A DNA stretch of 64,000 bases. Origin: CAG-411 sp050875145 (GTDB lineage Bacteria; Bacillota; Clostridia; Lachnospirales; Lachnospiraceae). This document shows, in pieces, positions 26,101 to 34,434 of this stretch. Positions within the stretch are counted from its first letter, which is position 1. Each line of letters opens with the position of its first letter. Location: the NCBI GenBank assembly GCA_050875145.1, contig JBNMLH010000002.1, positions 186,001 through 250,000 of the forward strand, written 5' to 3'. Position numbers and translations under genes: made by a program. Under the pieces are notes generated by a model, which was given only the letters and a program-made list of their open reading frames with translations, had not been told where the DNA came from and did no database searches.

Positions 26101-27384
26101 CTAACAATAAGAATTGAAAAGCATTCCGGAATAAATAGAAGTCATATAAGGATTTGCAAAATGTTCCTTTGTTGGGTTAGGATAGGTAACTATTATTTTA
26201 TTTTGAATATATTTCATCGGATTTAGAGAAAAAGTTTGTGATTGTTTATAGGCAGTTGTACTTAACTGATTATTTTTTCTGAAAATTGTTTCAAACTGTC
26301 CTTTTTTTGCGGCTTCTGTAGCTAGTTCGTTGGAAATTTCCATATATCCTTTTGCATTAAAGGTGATACCACAGTTCTTTAATTCGGAGTGTGCAGACGA
26401 AAAAATATTTTTTAGGTCATGAAGCATTAACGAGGCAAGACGCGGAGGATCTTCCTGACTGTAGGAAAAGTCCACTAATTGATTGTAAGTAGTTGCCAGA
26501 TTATTTACTTCTTCCAGAATTTTAGCAGTATCACTTTCGAAAGAAATCTGAACAGGTTTAGCAGTTTCTTCCTTAAAAGTAATATGTAAGGAATTGTTTA
26601 ATGTAAATTCATTTGCCATGGTAGATTTCGGTTGTCCATTAATTTGGAAGGATGAATTTTCGGGTAATTGCGTTGTATGGTTTATACCGGAAAATGCTAT
26701 ACAACCAGAAGATTTATTTGGGGTCATTAAATCTTCGCAGATAAAAATAGGAGAACCATCAGGGGTTCCTGTACATTCAGATTGCAGAATCAATCTAATT
26801 TCCTTTTTTGATGAATTTAATTCTGTCTGTGCCGAAATTGGCGCAGAGGAATTATTGATTGTTTGAGCAATATGGCGAATTGCGGTTTCGTTTGTTGGCT
26901 TTTTCTTAAAATTTATGTTGAATTGATAAGTTTGGTCCTCTGTTTGAATTTGAAATTGATAGTTGCCTTCTGATAACAGACTTTGGGTACGTGGAATATA
27001 ATTTCCCGTATTGATTTGAGGTGTTGCCAGTTTACTGATCTGCAAAGAAAAGGGTTCAGGCAAAGCGGAGTAATCATCCGTAGTGATTGTTGCAGTTACA
27101 GCATCCTCATTATCTGATCGCGCTTCTTTATAAGAAAAAGCGGAAGACAGACCATCACTTTTTAATGCGGCTAACGTGTTTTGTAGACCTAAGGAACTTT
27201 CTTTTAATTGTAAAGCAAAGGATTGTGCTTCTATAGAAGGATGAATTAAATAAGAAGGAGTATCCTTGCTTATTTTGACAATATCACCGTATATTTTCTT
27301 TAATTCTGATTTTTTGTGTGCGAAAGAGTTAGAACGGGTGTGCTCTCTGTTCACATAATCAGAAATCAAATAATTATAAATCAT
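26101..27384 (-). CDS. FliD-like protein (flagellar cap / hook-associated 2 family)
   Basis: 427 residues, no signal peptide. The N-terminal third contains LPEPFSLQISKLATPQINTG, which resembles the FliD N-terminal domain, and the C-terminal third has LKNCGITFNAKGYMEISNELATEAAKK, like the FliD 'GI-x-d-x-G-x-l' segment. The family caps flagellar filaments and helps flagellin fold. No other flagellar gene is nearby, and the first 60 residues lack the usual GLxSGLD start. It could be a true fliD away from its operon or a derived protein with another role. RBS GGAGGGG 5 nt before ATG 27384. Confidence 0.5.
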   Translation of the reverse strand: MIYNYLISDYVNREHTRSNSFAHKKSELKKIYGDIVKISKDTPSYLIHPSIEAQSFALQLKESSLGLQNTLAALKSDGLSSAFSYKEARSDNEDAVTATITTDDYSALPEPFSLQISKLATPQINTGNYIPRTQSLLSEGNYQFQIQTEDQTYQFNINFKKKPTNETAIRHIAQTINNSSAPISAQTELNSSKKEIRLILQSECTGTPDGSPIFICEDLMTPNKSSGCIAFSGINHTTQLPENSSFQINGQPKSTMANEFTLNNSLHITFKEETAKPVQISFESDTAKILEEVNNLATTYNQLVDFSYSQEDPPRLASLMLHDLKNIFSSAHSELKNCGITFNAKGYMEISNELATEAAKKGQFETIFRKNNQLSTTAYKQSQTFSLNPMKYIQNKIIVTYPNPTKEHFANPYMTSIYSGMLFNSYC

Positions 27385-27756
27385 AAAAACCCCTCCAATT
27401 CCTTTGTAAATAGTTATGTTAATTTACTATAGATAATAGGCAGTATAGCATAGTAAGCTTATGATAATATCATTATAACACATTTTGAATGAAAAATTAG
27501 AAAAAATTGTAAATTTGGACAACGTAAATAAATATCAGAGCAAGTTATCCTATTTTATGGTGATATTTCCTTAAAACAGGTAAAGACTATTAAGAAAAGG
27601 AAATGCAAAGGGACATTTAAAAGCTTTACTTAGTAGAAATCAGGAGGAAATTCAAGAAAAAGGTTGACGGGGAAAATAGAATATGGTATAGTAAAACGGC
27701 AATGGAATAGGTCTTTTTTTTATGCCTAAAATTAAAATTAAGCGGAGGTGCAAGTT
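27385..27756. other. Intergenic region between FliD-like gene and rpmG
   Basis: 372 nt. Apart from the rpmG promoter at 27664-27692 I see no gene or structured RNA. A promoter for the minus-strand gene should be here; an AGTATA (minus-strand TATACT, 27442-27447) is a weak candidate for its -10. Confidence 0.4.
27664..27692 (+). promoter_or_regulatory. Strong sigma-A promoter for rpmG-secE-nusG
   Basis: TTGACG (27664-27669), exactly 17 nt, then TATAGT (27687-27692) with TGG just before it. It lies 65 nt upstream of rpmG. Confidence 0.85.
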
Positions 27757-27906
27757 ATGCGCGTAAAGATTACATTAGCATGTACAGAGTGTAAGCAACG
27801 TAATTATAATACGACAAAAGAGAAGAAAACTCATCCAGATAGAATGGAAACAAAGAAGTATTGTAAATTCTGTCGTACACACACATTACACAAAGAAACA
27901 AAATAA
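27757..27906 (+). CDS. rpmG: 50S ribosomal protein L33
   Basis: 49-residue protein that I translated directly: begins MRVKITLACTECKQRNYNTT and ends with CKFCRTHTLHKETK. The CxxC pairs (residues 9/12 and 36/39) make it the zinc-binding form of L33. GCGGAGGTG lies about 8 nt before the ATG. It begins the rpmG-secE-nusG transcript, the conserved order in Firmicutes. Confidence 0.95.
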   Translation: MRVKITLACTECKQRNYNTTKEKKTHPDRMETKKYCKFCRTHTLHKETK

Positions 27907-27939
27907 TTCTGATTTACTGCATGAAAGGGAAGTGAAAAT

Positions 27940-28155
27940 ATGGGAAACACTGAAAATAAAGCAGAAAAGACCCAAAAGAAAAGCTTTTTTAAAGGCGTTA
28001 AATCTGAATTTAAGAAAATCATTTGGCCGACAAAGGAGAACCTTACAAAGGAAACAGTACAAGTTGTTGTTGTTTCCGTTATACTAGGTATCCTTATTGC
28101 TATTATAGATGTTGGAGTGAAGTTTGGATTTGATAAGCTCCTGCAGTTAGGATAA
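27940..28155 (+). CDS. secE: Preprotein translocase subunit SecE
   Basis: 71 residues, single-helix form typical of Gram-positive bacteria: cytosolic basic/amphipathic segment (FFKGVKSEFKKIIWPTKENLTKET, with the conserved W-P-T/S) and one C-terminal membrane helix (VVVVSVILGILIAIIDVGV). Stabilises SecY in the Sec channel. Between rpmG and nusG as expected; RBS GAAAGGGAAGTG. Confidence 0.95.
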   Translation: MGNTENKAEKTQKKSFFKGVKSEFKKIIWPTKENLTKETVQVVVVSVILGILIAIIDVGVKFGFDKLLQLG

Positions 28156-28165
28156 GGGTGATGAT

Positions 28166-28687
28166 ATGTCAGAAGCAAAATGGTATGTAGTTCATACTTA
28201 TTCAGGGTATGAAAATAAGGTGAAAGCAGATATTGAAAAGACGATTGAGAATAGAAAACTTCAGGATTTGATTTTAGAAGTTTCTATTCCGATGCAAAAT
28301 GTAATGGAAGAAAAAGCGGATGGAGAAGAAAAACTTGTCCAGAAGAAATTATTTCCAGCATATGTTTTAATCAATATGGTTATGAATGATGAAACATGGT
28401 ATGTCGTAAGAAATACCAGAGGAGTGACAGGTTTTGTTGGTCCTGGATCAAAGCCGGTGCCTTTGACTGAGCAAGAGATGTTGAACATGGGTCTTGACAC
28501 TGTTGTAAAGGCAAGTATTGATCTTGAACTTGGAGAAACTATTATGGTTACGAAGGGTGTATGGGAAGATACAACAGGTGTGATTACAGCCATCAACGAA
28601 AAGAGTCAGACCGTTACAATTAACATTGATGTGTTTGGACGTGAGACACCAGTCGAGATCAGTTTCACAGATATTAAAAAGCTTTAA
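28166..28687 (+). CDS. nusG: Transcription elongation/termination factor NusG
   Basis: 173 residues. NGN domain: KWYVVHTYSGYENKVKADIE, FPAYVLINMVMNDETWYVVRNTRGVTGFVG, which binds the RNA polymerase clamp; a C-terminal KOW domain (GETIMVTKGVWEDTTGVITAINE) contacts Rho or the ribosome. Starts 11 nt after secE. Length and motifs are canonical. Confidence 0.96.
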   Translation: MSEAKWYVVHTYSGYENKVKADIEKTIENRKLQDLILEVSIPMQNVMEEKADGEEKLVQKKLFPAYVLINMVMNDETWYVVRNTRGVTGFVGPGSKPVPLTEQEMLNMGLDTVVKASIDLELGETIMVTKGVWEDTTGVITAINEKSQTVTINIDVFGRETPVEISFTDIKKL

Positions 28688-28781
28688 AATAATTTTAAAT
28701 AAGGTAAGTAAAGTGGGAGAATATTATAGAGTACGTTCTATAATCTTTCGCTAAACCACAAATTTCAGGAGGTATGCTATC
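28688..28781 (+). promoter_or_regulatory. nusG-rplK gap with AT-rich hairpin
   Basis: A perfect 8-bp inverted repeat (28723-28730 with 28737-28744, loop GTACGT) lies 38 nt before rplK. It has no T-run and may be a leader structure or processing site in the nusG-rplK-rplA transcript. Confidence 0.35.
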
Positions 28782-29207
28782 ATGGCAAAGAAAGTAGAAG
28801 GATACATTAAATTACAAATTCCTGCAGCTAAAGCTACACCAGCTCCACCAGTTGGACCAGCTTTAGGTCAGCACGGTGTTAATATTGTACAATTTACAAA
28901 GGAGTTTAATGCTAGAACAGCAGGACAGGAAGGAATGATTATTCCAGTTGTTATTACTGTTTATTCTGATAGAAGTTTTAGTTTTGTTACAAAGACTCCA
29001 CCAGCTGCAGTTCTTTTAAAGAAAGCTTGTAATATTCAGTCTGGTTCAGGTGAACCAAATAAAAATAAAGTTGCAACAATCTCTAAAGACAAAGTTAGAG
29101 AAATCGCAGAAACAAAGATGCCTGACTTAAATGCTGCAAGCATTGAAGCTGCAATGAGCATGATTGCTGGTACAGCTAGAAGTATGGGTATCGTTGTAGA
29201 AGACTAA
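28782..29207 (+). CDS. rplK: 50S ribosomal protein L11
   Basis: 141 residues, canonical: KLQIPAAKATPAPPVGPALGQHGVNI at the N-terminus (RNA/thiostrepton-site proline hinge) and the rRNA-binding C-terminal domain ending GTARSMGIVVED. Part of the L1 stalk/GTPase centre. RBS TCAGGAGG. Followed by rplA after a 129-nt structured gap. Confidence 0.97.
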   Translation: MAKKVEGYIKLQIPAAKATPAPPVGPALGQHGVNIVQFTKEFNARTAGQEGMIIPVVITVYSDRSFSFVTKTPPAAVLLKKACNIQSGSGEPNKNKVATISKDKVREIAETKMPDLNAASIEAAMSMIAGTARSMGIVVED

Positions 29208-29336
29208 GAAAAACGAGGCTAAAAAGACATTATTCCGCAAGAACGTAATAAGTGGGAGGCATTGCATTCGATGGAATGAATGCTGTTGAATACTTATTCA
29301 ACAAATTAACCGATAATACCACAGGAGGTTTTCGAA
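29208..29336 (+). promoter_or_regulatory. Structured rplK-rplA spacer, candidate L1 autoregulatory leader
   Basis: The 129-nt gap carries AGTGGGAGG, then the small hairpin CATTC-GATG-GAATG (29265-29278), and a perfect 7-bp tetraloop hairpin (29285-29291 with 29296-29302) about 25 nt before the rplA Shine-Dalgarno. The L1 protein is known to repress its own mRNA by binding a site that mimics its rRNA target; the GGGAGG and GATGGA elements here could be such a mimic. This is inference from position and motif. Confidence 0.4.
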
Positions 29337-30029
29337 ATGAAAAGAGGAAAGAAATATGTAGAATCTGCAAAGAATATTGACAGAACAAAGTTATATGATG
29401 CAGATGAAGCAATTAGTTTAGTTAAAAAGTCAGCTGTTGCAAAATTTGATGAAACAGTAGAAGCACATATTAGACTTGGTGTTGATGGACGTCATGCAGA
29501 CCAGCAGGTTCGTGGTGCAGTTGTATTACCACATGGAACAGGTAAGACTGTAAAGGTTCTTGTTTTTGCAAAGGGAGAAAAGGTTGCAGAAGCAGAAGCA
29601 GCAGGTGCAGATTATGTTGGTGGAGATGAATTAATTCCTAAGATTCAGAATGAAGGATGGTTAGACTTTGACGTTGTAGTTGCAACTCCAGATATGATGG
29701 GTGTTGTAGGTCGTTTGGGACGTGTACTTGGACCTAAGGGCTTAATGCCAAACCCTAAAGCTGGTACTGTTACAATGGATGTTACAAAAGCTGTTGCAGA
29801 TATTAAAGCAGGTAAGATCGAATATAGATTGGATAAGGCAAATATTATCCATGTTCCAGTTGGAAAGGCATCTTTCACAGAGGAACAGTTAAATGAAAAT
29901 TTTGCTACATTGATGGAAGCAATCAATAAAGCAAAGCCAGCTTCATGCAAGGGGCAGTATTTAAGAAGTGTTACATTAGCTTCTACAATGGGACCTGGTG
30001 TAAAGTTAAATACAGTTAAGCTTGCTTAA
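29337..30029 (+). CDS. rplA: 50S ribosomal protein L1
   Basis: 230 residues: KRGKKYVESAKNIDRTKLYD, FDETVEAHIRLGVDGRHADQQVRG and the signature VGRLGRVLGPKGLMPNPKAGTV, the RNA-binding region. Strong CAGGAGG. In most Firmicutes rplJ-rplL follow; here a strong terminator ends the operon instead. Confidence 0.97.
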   Translation: MKRGKKYVESAKNIDRTKLYDADEAISLVKKSAVAKFDETVEAHIRLGVDGRHADQQVRGAVVLPHGTGKTVKVLVFAKGEKVAEAEAAGADYVGGDELIPKIQNEGWLDFDVVVATPDMMGVVGRLGRVLGPKGLMPNPKAGTVTMDVTKAVADIKAGKIEYRLDKANIIHVPVGKASFTEEQLNENFATLMEAINKAKPASCKGQYLRSVTLASTMGPGVKLNTVKLA

Positions 30030-30042
30030 TTATGTTTATAAG

Positions 30043-30070
30043 GCCACTACTAAGGTAGTGGCTTTTTTTT
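30043..30070 (+). terminator. Strong terminator after rplA
   Basis: Perfect 8-bp GC-rich stem (30043-30050 with 30055-30062), TAAG tetraloop and eight T, 13 nt after the stop. Confidence 0.95.
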
Positions 30071-30164
30071 CGTGCAATTCTTGTATCTGCTATTAAACTG
30101 TGATATACTAAAACGAATAGGTATGGATTTTATAAGAAGCCAATACCAGAGAGGTAAGAGAAAG

Positions 30165-31454
30165 ATGGTTAAGATAGAACAAAAGATTGACATTATAATA
30201 GTAGGAACTGGAGCGGCTGGATTGTATTGTGCATTGCAGTTTCCAGAGGATAAGAACATTTTAATGATTACTAAAGAAAAAGTGGAATTAAGTGATTCGT
30301 TTTTGGCGCAAGGCGGAATATGTGTGTTGAAAGATGAAGCTGATTATGATTCGTATTTTGAAGATACGATGCGAGCAGGACATTATGAAAATAATAAAGA
30401 GTCTGTAGATTTGATGATTCGTAAATCACAGGAAATAATCCATGATTTAATTGGATTTGGTGTAGACTTTGAAAAGGAAAATGGTAAGTTAGTATATACA
30501 AGAGAGGGTGCTCATTCTACGGCACGTATTCTTTATCATGAAGATTTGACTGGAAAAGAAATCAGTACAAAATTATGGAATCGAGTAGAAGAAAGAAAGA
30601 ATGTAACTATTTCTGAATATACGACAATGATTGACTTGATATGTAAAGATAATACTTGCTACGGTGTTATTGCGAAAGACAAAGAAGGAAATTTGCAGGA
30701 AATTACGGCAGACTATGTGATTTTGGCTAGTGGAGGAGTTGGTGGACTATTTGAACATTCTACTAATTTCCCACATTTGACAGGGGATGCACTAGCAATT
30801 GCATTAAAGAATAAAATAAAATTAAAAGATATAAATTATATTCAAATACATCCAACTACTTTGTATTCTAAGAAGCCAGGGCGAAGATTTTTAATTTCAG
30901 AGTCGGTAAGAGGCGAGGGTGCTAAATTATACAATAAAAATATGGAGCGTTTTGTAGATGAGTTATTACCAAGAGATGTTTTAACAGCAAAAATTCGTGA
31001 ACAGATGAAAAAAGATGGAACAGATTTTGTATGGTTATCAATGCAGGATATGGGTGAAGAAGAAATTAAAAAGCGTTTTCCAAATATTTATAAAAAATGT
31101 ATGGAAGAGGGATTTGACCCGACGAAAGAATGCATACCTGTAACGCCGGCACAACATTATTTTATGGGTGGAATATGGGTTGATATTGATAGTAAGACAT
31201 CTATGGAACATTTGTATGCAATTGGTGAAAATAGTTGTAATGGGGTACACGGGGCCAATCGTCTTGCAAGTAATTCTCTATTGGAAAGTTTGGTATTTGC
31301 AAAGGCAGCGGCTACTCAGATTAAAGAACAATATACAGAAATATACATAGAGCAGAATATGGATTTGACAAAGTATGAGAATTTTGAACAGTTAGAGGCT
31401 GAATACAAGCAGATGGTTTTGGAAGAAATGGAAAGGATGAAAAGACATGTATAA
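30165..31454 (+). CDS. nadB: L-aspartate oxidase, short form
   Basis: FAD enzyme that oxidises aspartate to iminoaspartate, first step of NAD synthesis. DIIIVGTGAAGLYCAL is the FAD dinucleotide motif; SDSFLAQGGICV, ASGGVGGLFEHSTN, IQIHPTTLY, SESVRGEGAKLYN and AQHYFMGGIWVD are family signatures, and GVHGANRLASNSLLESLVFA closes the FAD domain. It is 429 residues, about 100 shorter than the Escherichia coli enzyme: most of the C-terminal helical domain is missing. ATG 30165 is chosen after GAGAGG; ATG 30123 overlaps the probable promoter (TATACT near 30103). nadC follows, but nadA does not. Confidence 0.9.
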   Translation: MVKIEQKIDIIIVGTGAAGLYCALQFPEDKNILMITKEKVELSDSFLAQGGICVLKDEADYDSYFEDTMRAGHYENNKESVDLMIRKSQEIIHDLIGFGVDFEKENGKLVYTREGAHSTARILYHEDLTGKEISTKLWNRVEERKNVTISEYTTMIDLICKDNTCYGVIAKDKEGNLQEITADYVILASGGVGGLFEHSTNFPHLTGDALAIALKNKIKLKDINYIQIHPTTLYSKKPGRRFLISESVRGEGAKLYNKNMERFVDELLPRDVLTAKIREQMKKDGTDFVWLSMQDMGEEEIKKRFPNIYKKCMEEGFDPTKECIPVTPAQHYFMGGIWVDIDSKTSMEHLYAIGENSCNGVHGANRLASNSLLESLVFAKAAATQIKEQYTEIYIEQNMDLTKYENFEQLEAEYKQMVLEEMERMKRHV

Positions 31455-31464
31455 TAGGACTACT

Positions 31465-32301
31465 ATGAAAATAAATGTAGATGAATTAATTTGGATGGCA
31501 TTAAAAGAGGATATTACAAGTGAAGATATTACGACGAATGCTATTATGAGAGAGGACAAACAAGGTCAGGCACAACTTCTTTGTAAACAGGATGGTGTGA
31601 TTGCAGGGTTAGAGGTGTTTGAGAGAGTATTTCAGTTATTAGATGAAAATACGCAGGTTGAATTTTATTTTAAAGACGGAGACAGAGTGAAAAATGGAGA
31701 GTTGCTTGCAACGGTGACAGGAGATATTCGTACTATTTTGTCAGGTGAGCGTGTGGCACTGAATTACTTGCAGAGAATGAGTGGAATTGCAACACATACT
31801 AGACAATTAGTGGATTTACTTGGAGATGCGAGAACAAAACTTTTAGATACGAGAAAAACTACTCCTAATATGCGTATTTTTGAAAAGTATGCGGTTAAAG
31901 TCGGAGGAGGAACAAATCATAGATATAACTTATCAGATGGTATTTTAATTAAAGACAATCATATTGGTGCGGCAGGTGGAATTAAGAAAGCGGTAGAAAT
32001 GGCGAAAGAATATGCACCATTTGTTCGTAAAATTGAGGTAGAGGTAGAGAGTCTTGAACAGGTACAGGAGGCACTGGATGCAGGTGCGGATATCATTATG
32101 CTTGATAACATGGATAATGCTACTATGAAAAAGGCTGTATGTTTAATCGATGGCAGAGCGGAGACAGAATGTTCAGGAAATGTAACTGCGGAAAGAGTTA
32201 AAGATATTATAGAAACTGGAGTAGATTATGTGTCTTGTGGTGCGTTGACACATTCTTCGCCAATTATGGATGTATCGTTGAAGAATTTACATGCAATTTA
32301 A
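31465..32301 (+). CDS. nadC: Nicotinate-nucleotide pyrophosphorylase (quinolinate phosphoribosyltransferase)
   Basis: Converts quinolinate and PRPP to nicotinate mononucleotide. 278 residues: DITSEDITTNAI, LNYLQRMSGIATHTRQLVDL, LLDTRKTTPNMR, YAVKVGGGTNHRYNLSDGILIKDNHI and the barrel end IMLDNMDN, SGNVT, VDYVSCGALTHS are all canonical. I take ATG 31465, 4 nt after AGGAC, over ATG 31447, which lies inside nadB. Tightly follows nadB. Quinolinate synthase (nadA), needed between the two steps, is not in this window. Confidence 0.95.
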   Translation: MKINVDELIWMALKEDITSEDITTNAIMREDKQGQAQLLCKQDGVIAGLEVFERVFQLLDENTQVEFYFKDGDRVKNGELLATVTGDIRTILSGERVALNYLQRMSGIATHTRQLVDLLGDARTKLLDTRKTTPNMRIFEKYAVKVGGGTNHRYNLSDGILIKDNHIGAAGGIKKAVEMAKEYAPFVRKIEVEVESLEQVQEALDAGADIIMLDNMDNATMKKAVCLIDGRAETECSGNVTAERVKDIIETGVDYVSCGALTHSSPIMDVSLKNLHAI

Positions 32302-32355
32302 TTGTTAGTTTTTCAGGTTTAATATTAATATAGGTAACGTTCTGATTTAAGAAAT

Positions 32356-32408
32356 AAAGACGCTAGAGACACATAGAAACATTAGTTTTGGTTGTTTTTA
32401 GCGTTTTT
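32356..32408 (+). terminator. Probable terminator after nadC
   Basis: A 10-bp stem with one G-U pair (32356-32365 with 32399-32408) ends in five T; the 33-nt loop is long and may fold further. Confidence 0.55.
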
Positions 32409-32593
32409 ATTATAGGAATACCAAATGGCATGGCAATTTATATGGAAACGATACCGATTGTAATAAAATTCAGATATACAATAAAAGATAGTTCTAATAG
32501 AAGTGAGTTTATTTCATTTCTTTTTTGCCGATATAGATAGAATATTTACAGAAAAAGAGACATATAGTATTTATAATGCAAAATGGTGATTTT

Positions 32594-33412
32594 ATGAATC
32601 AAAATGAAGAAATGTCAAAATGTATCAGAGTGGGGCTGATTGGACTTTCAGCGTTTTTACTTGTAGTTATAGGTGTGTATTCCTTGTCAGATGCGGTATC
32701 TGTATATGTTGCATCGCAGGAGAAAAAACTACCGATTTATTGTGTGGAAAAAGAAAAACCACAGGTTAGTTTAAGCTTTGATGCGGCATGGGGAAATGAA
32801 GACACACAGGCAATTTTGGACGTTTTAGATAAATACAAAATAAAGGTTACCTTTTTCATGACTGGTGGATGGGTGGATCAATATCCAGAGGATGTCAAAA
32901 ATATTGCAAAGGCTGGACATGATTTGGGAAATCACAGTCAGAATCATAAACAGATGTCACAACTTTCAGCTACACAATGCGAAGAGGAGATTACAGTGGT
33001 GAATGACAAAGTAAGAGAACTTACCCAAAAAACACCACAATTATTCCGTCCACCATATGGTGATTATAATGATACTTTGGTAGAAACTGTTGAAAAATGT
33101 GGATGTTATTGTATTCAATGGGATGTGGACAGTTTAGATTGGAAAAATTATGGTGTAGATTCGATTGTATCTACAGTGTTGAATCATAAGGCGCTTGGAA
33201 ATGGTTCTATCATCCTAATGCATAATGGTGCGAAATATACGAAAGATGCATTACCAGCTGTCATTGAGGGATTGCAGAAAAAAGGGTACGAAATTGTACC
33301 GATATCAAAACTGATTTATAAGGAAAACTATGAAATAAATCATGAAGGTCGTCAAGTATCATTAGGCGAAAAGGAAAAGAAAGCAGATGTAACGCCTGAA
33401 GCAACAGAGTAG
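32594..33412 (+). CDS. PdaB-like polysaccharide deacetylase
   Basis: 272 residues: cytosolic start, one membrane segment (about 11-35) and a NodB domain outside the membrane. The first motif is SFDAAWGNEDT, as in the sporulation family PdaB (FDxxWG) rather than the usual TFDDG, so the second metal Asp is absent. The other motifs remain: GNHSQNHKQM (His pair), FRPPYGDYN, QWDVDSLDW and ILMHN. Bacillus PdaB is needed for late spore cortex stability; the same role is inferred. Start is either ATG 32576 or ATG 32594; neither has a strong ribosome site. No operon partner. Confidence 0.8.
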   Translation: MNQNEEMSKCIRVGLIGLSAFLLVVIGVYSLSDAVSVYVASQEKKLPIYCVEKEKPQVSLSFDAAWGNEDTQAILDVLDKYKIKVTFFMTGGWVDQYPEDVKNIAKAGHDLGNHSQNHKQMSQLSATQCEEEITVVNDKVRELTQKTPQLFRPPYGDYNDTLVETVEKCGCYCIQWDVDSLDWKNYGVDSIVSTVLNHKALGNGSIILMHNGAKYTKDALPAVIEGLQKKGYEIVPISKLIYKENYEINHEGRQVSLGEKEKKADVTPEATE

Positions 33413-33504
33413 AGTTAAAATGAGATATGTTGAGGAATACATACAAATATTGTATAATCATAGATAAATGTAAAATATATGAATAAAACGAAAGAGGGAA
33501 AACT

Positions 33505-34200
33505 ATGCTTGGTGCCAAAATACAGAAGAAGATTATTGGGTTAGGGAGTACAATAATCATAGTTATGTTACTAATTTTTAATATACCTGTATATGCAGCG
33601 GAACGGAAGGAGAGTTCTGAAGGTGCAGTGGAAATGGCAGAGGAAGCCGAAACATTGGATATTATAAATTTTACATTAAGTGAAGCTGCACCCTTAGCGG
33701 TTGGTAAGCCGATTCTAATGAGTGCAAAAGGGATTGGTGGATGTGGCAATTATCGATACAAATTTTATGTATTGGATAAGCAGAGTGGGATTTCTGTTTT
33801 TTATCAAAATTTTTCCGTGGATAATGTGGCAAAGTGGACACCCAAAAGACCGGGAAATTATGCTATTTACGTTTTGATACAGGATTGTGTTTCGGGTAAT
33901 GTGATAAGTAGTGTAAAAGAGTTTCAGATAGTAAAAAGAATTGTAGTAAAAAGTTTTAAAATTACAAAAATAAAGAGTAGAAAAGTAAAATTTAAGATAA
34001 AGGCTACAGGATATGGAACTTTGCGGTACAAAATAGCAGTAAAGAAAGTGAAAGGAAAACGGACTACGATAAAAAAATATGGAAAAAGCAAGACTAAAAT
34101 ATACACATTTAGAAAAAAAGGAAAATATATCATATATTTATATGTAAAAGATGCAAATGGAACAGAAAAGATTATAAAGAAGAGCATTATTCTTCATTAA
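33505..34200 (+). CDS. Secreted protein with two Tyr-rich repeats
   Basis: 231 residues. A signal peptide (IIGLGSTIIIVMLLIFNIPVYAAE) is followed by an acidic linker and two domains of about 80 residues: GGCGNYRYKFYVLDKQSG ... WTPKRPGNYAIYVLIQD and GYGTLRYKIAVKKVKGK ... FRKKGKYIIYLYVKDANG. Each has the pattern Gly-x-Tyr-x-Tyr-x-x/Phe, Trp/Phe-x-Pro/Lys, Gly-x-Tyr-x-Ile/Val-Val-Asp. The C-terminal 200 residues of the amylase gene immediately downstream have the same two domains. No catalytic motif; a carbohydrate- or wall-binding role is inferred. RBS AGAGGG. Confidence 0.75.
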   Translation: MLGAKIQKKIIGLGSTIIIVMLLIFNIPVYAAERKESSEGAVEMAEEAETLDIINFTLSEAAPLAVGKPILMSAKGIGGCGNYRYKFYVLDKQSGISVFYQNFSVDNVAKWTPKRPGNYAIYVLIQDCVSGNVISSVKEFQIVKRIVVKSFKITKIKSRKVKFKIKATGYGTLRYKIAVKKVKGKRTTIKKYGKSKTKIYTFRKKGKYIIYLYVKDANGTEKIIKKSIILH

Positions 34201-34238
34201 AAGGAAGATATTTATTATTGAATAGAATTATAAAGGAA

Positions 34239-34273
34239 AACAAGCATTTCATTCATTATATGGAATGCTTGTT
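34239..34273 (+). terminator. Terminator after the Tyr-repeat gene
   Basis: A 12-bp stem with one G-U pair (34239-34250 with 34262-34273), 11-nt loop, then CTTCTTAT. The right arm ends TTGTT, a modest U-tract. Confidence 0.65.
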
Positions 34274-34434
34274 CTTCTTATACGTATTTTATGTTCCATG
34301 CTAAAAGATTGAAAAAACTCTGTAAAATATACATATATTTTTTGAAATTCGGTTGATAAAATTGTGAAAAAATGTTAAAATAAATTAGTTAATGTAGTTT
34401 AAAATAGTGAAAGTGCCTAGAAGGAGGAAAAACT

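Noticed and set aside
33261..33749. 162-residue minus-strand frame
   Set aside because: Covers parts of two plus-strand genes with good signals; no recognisable motif or ribosome site.
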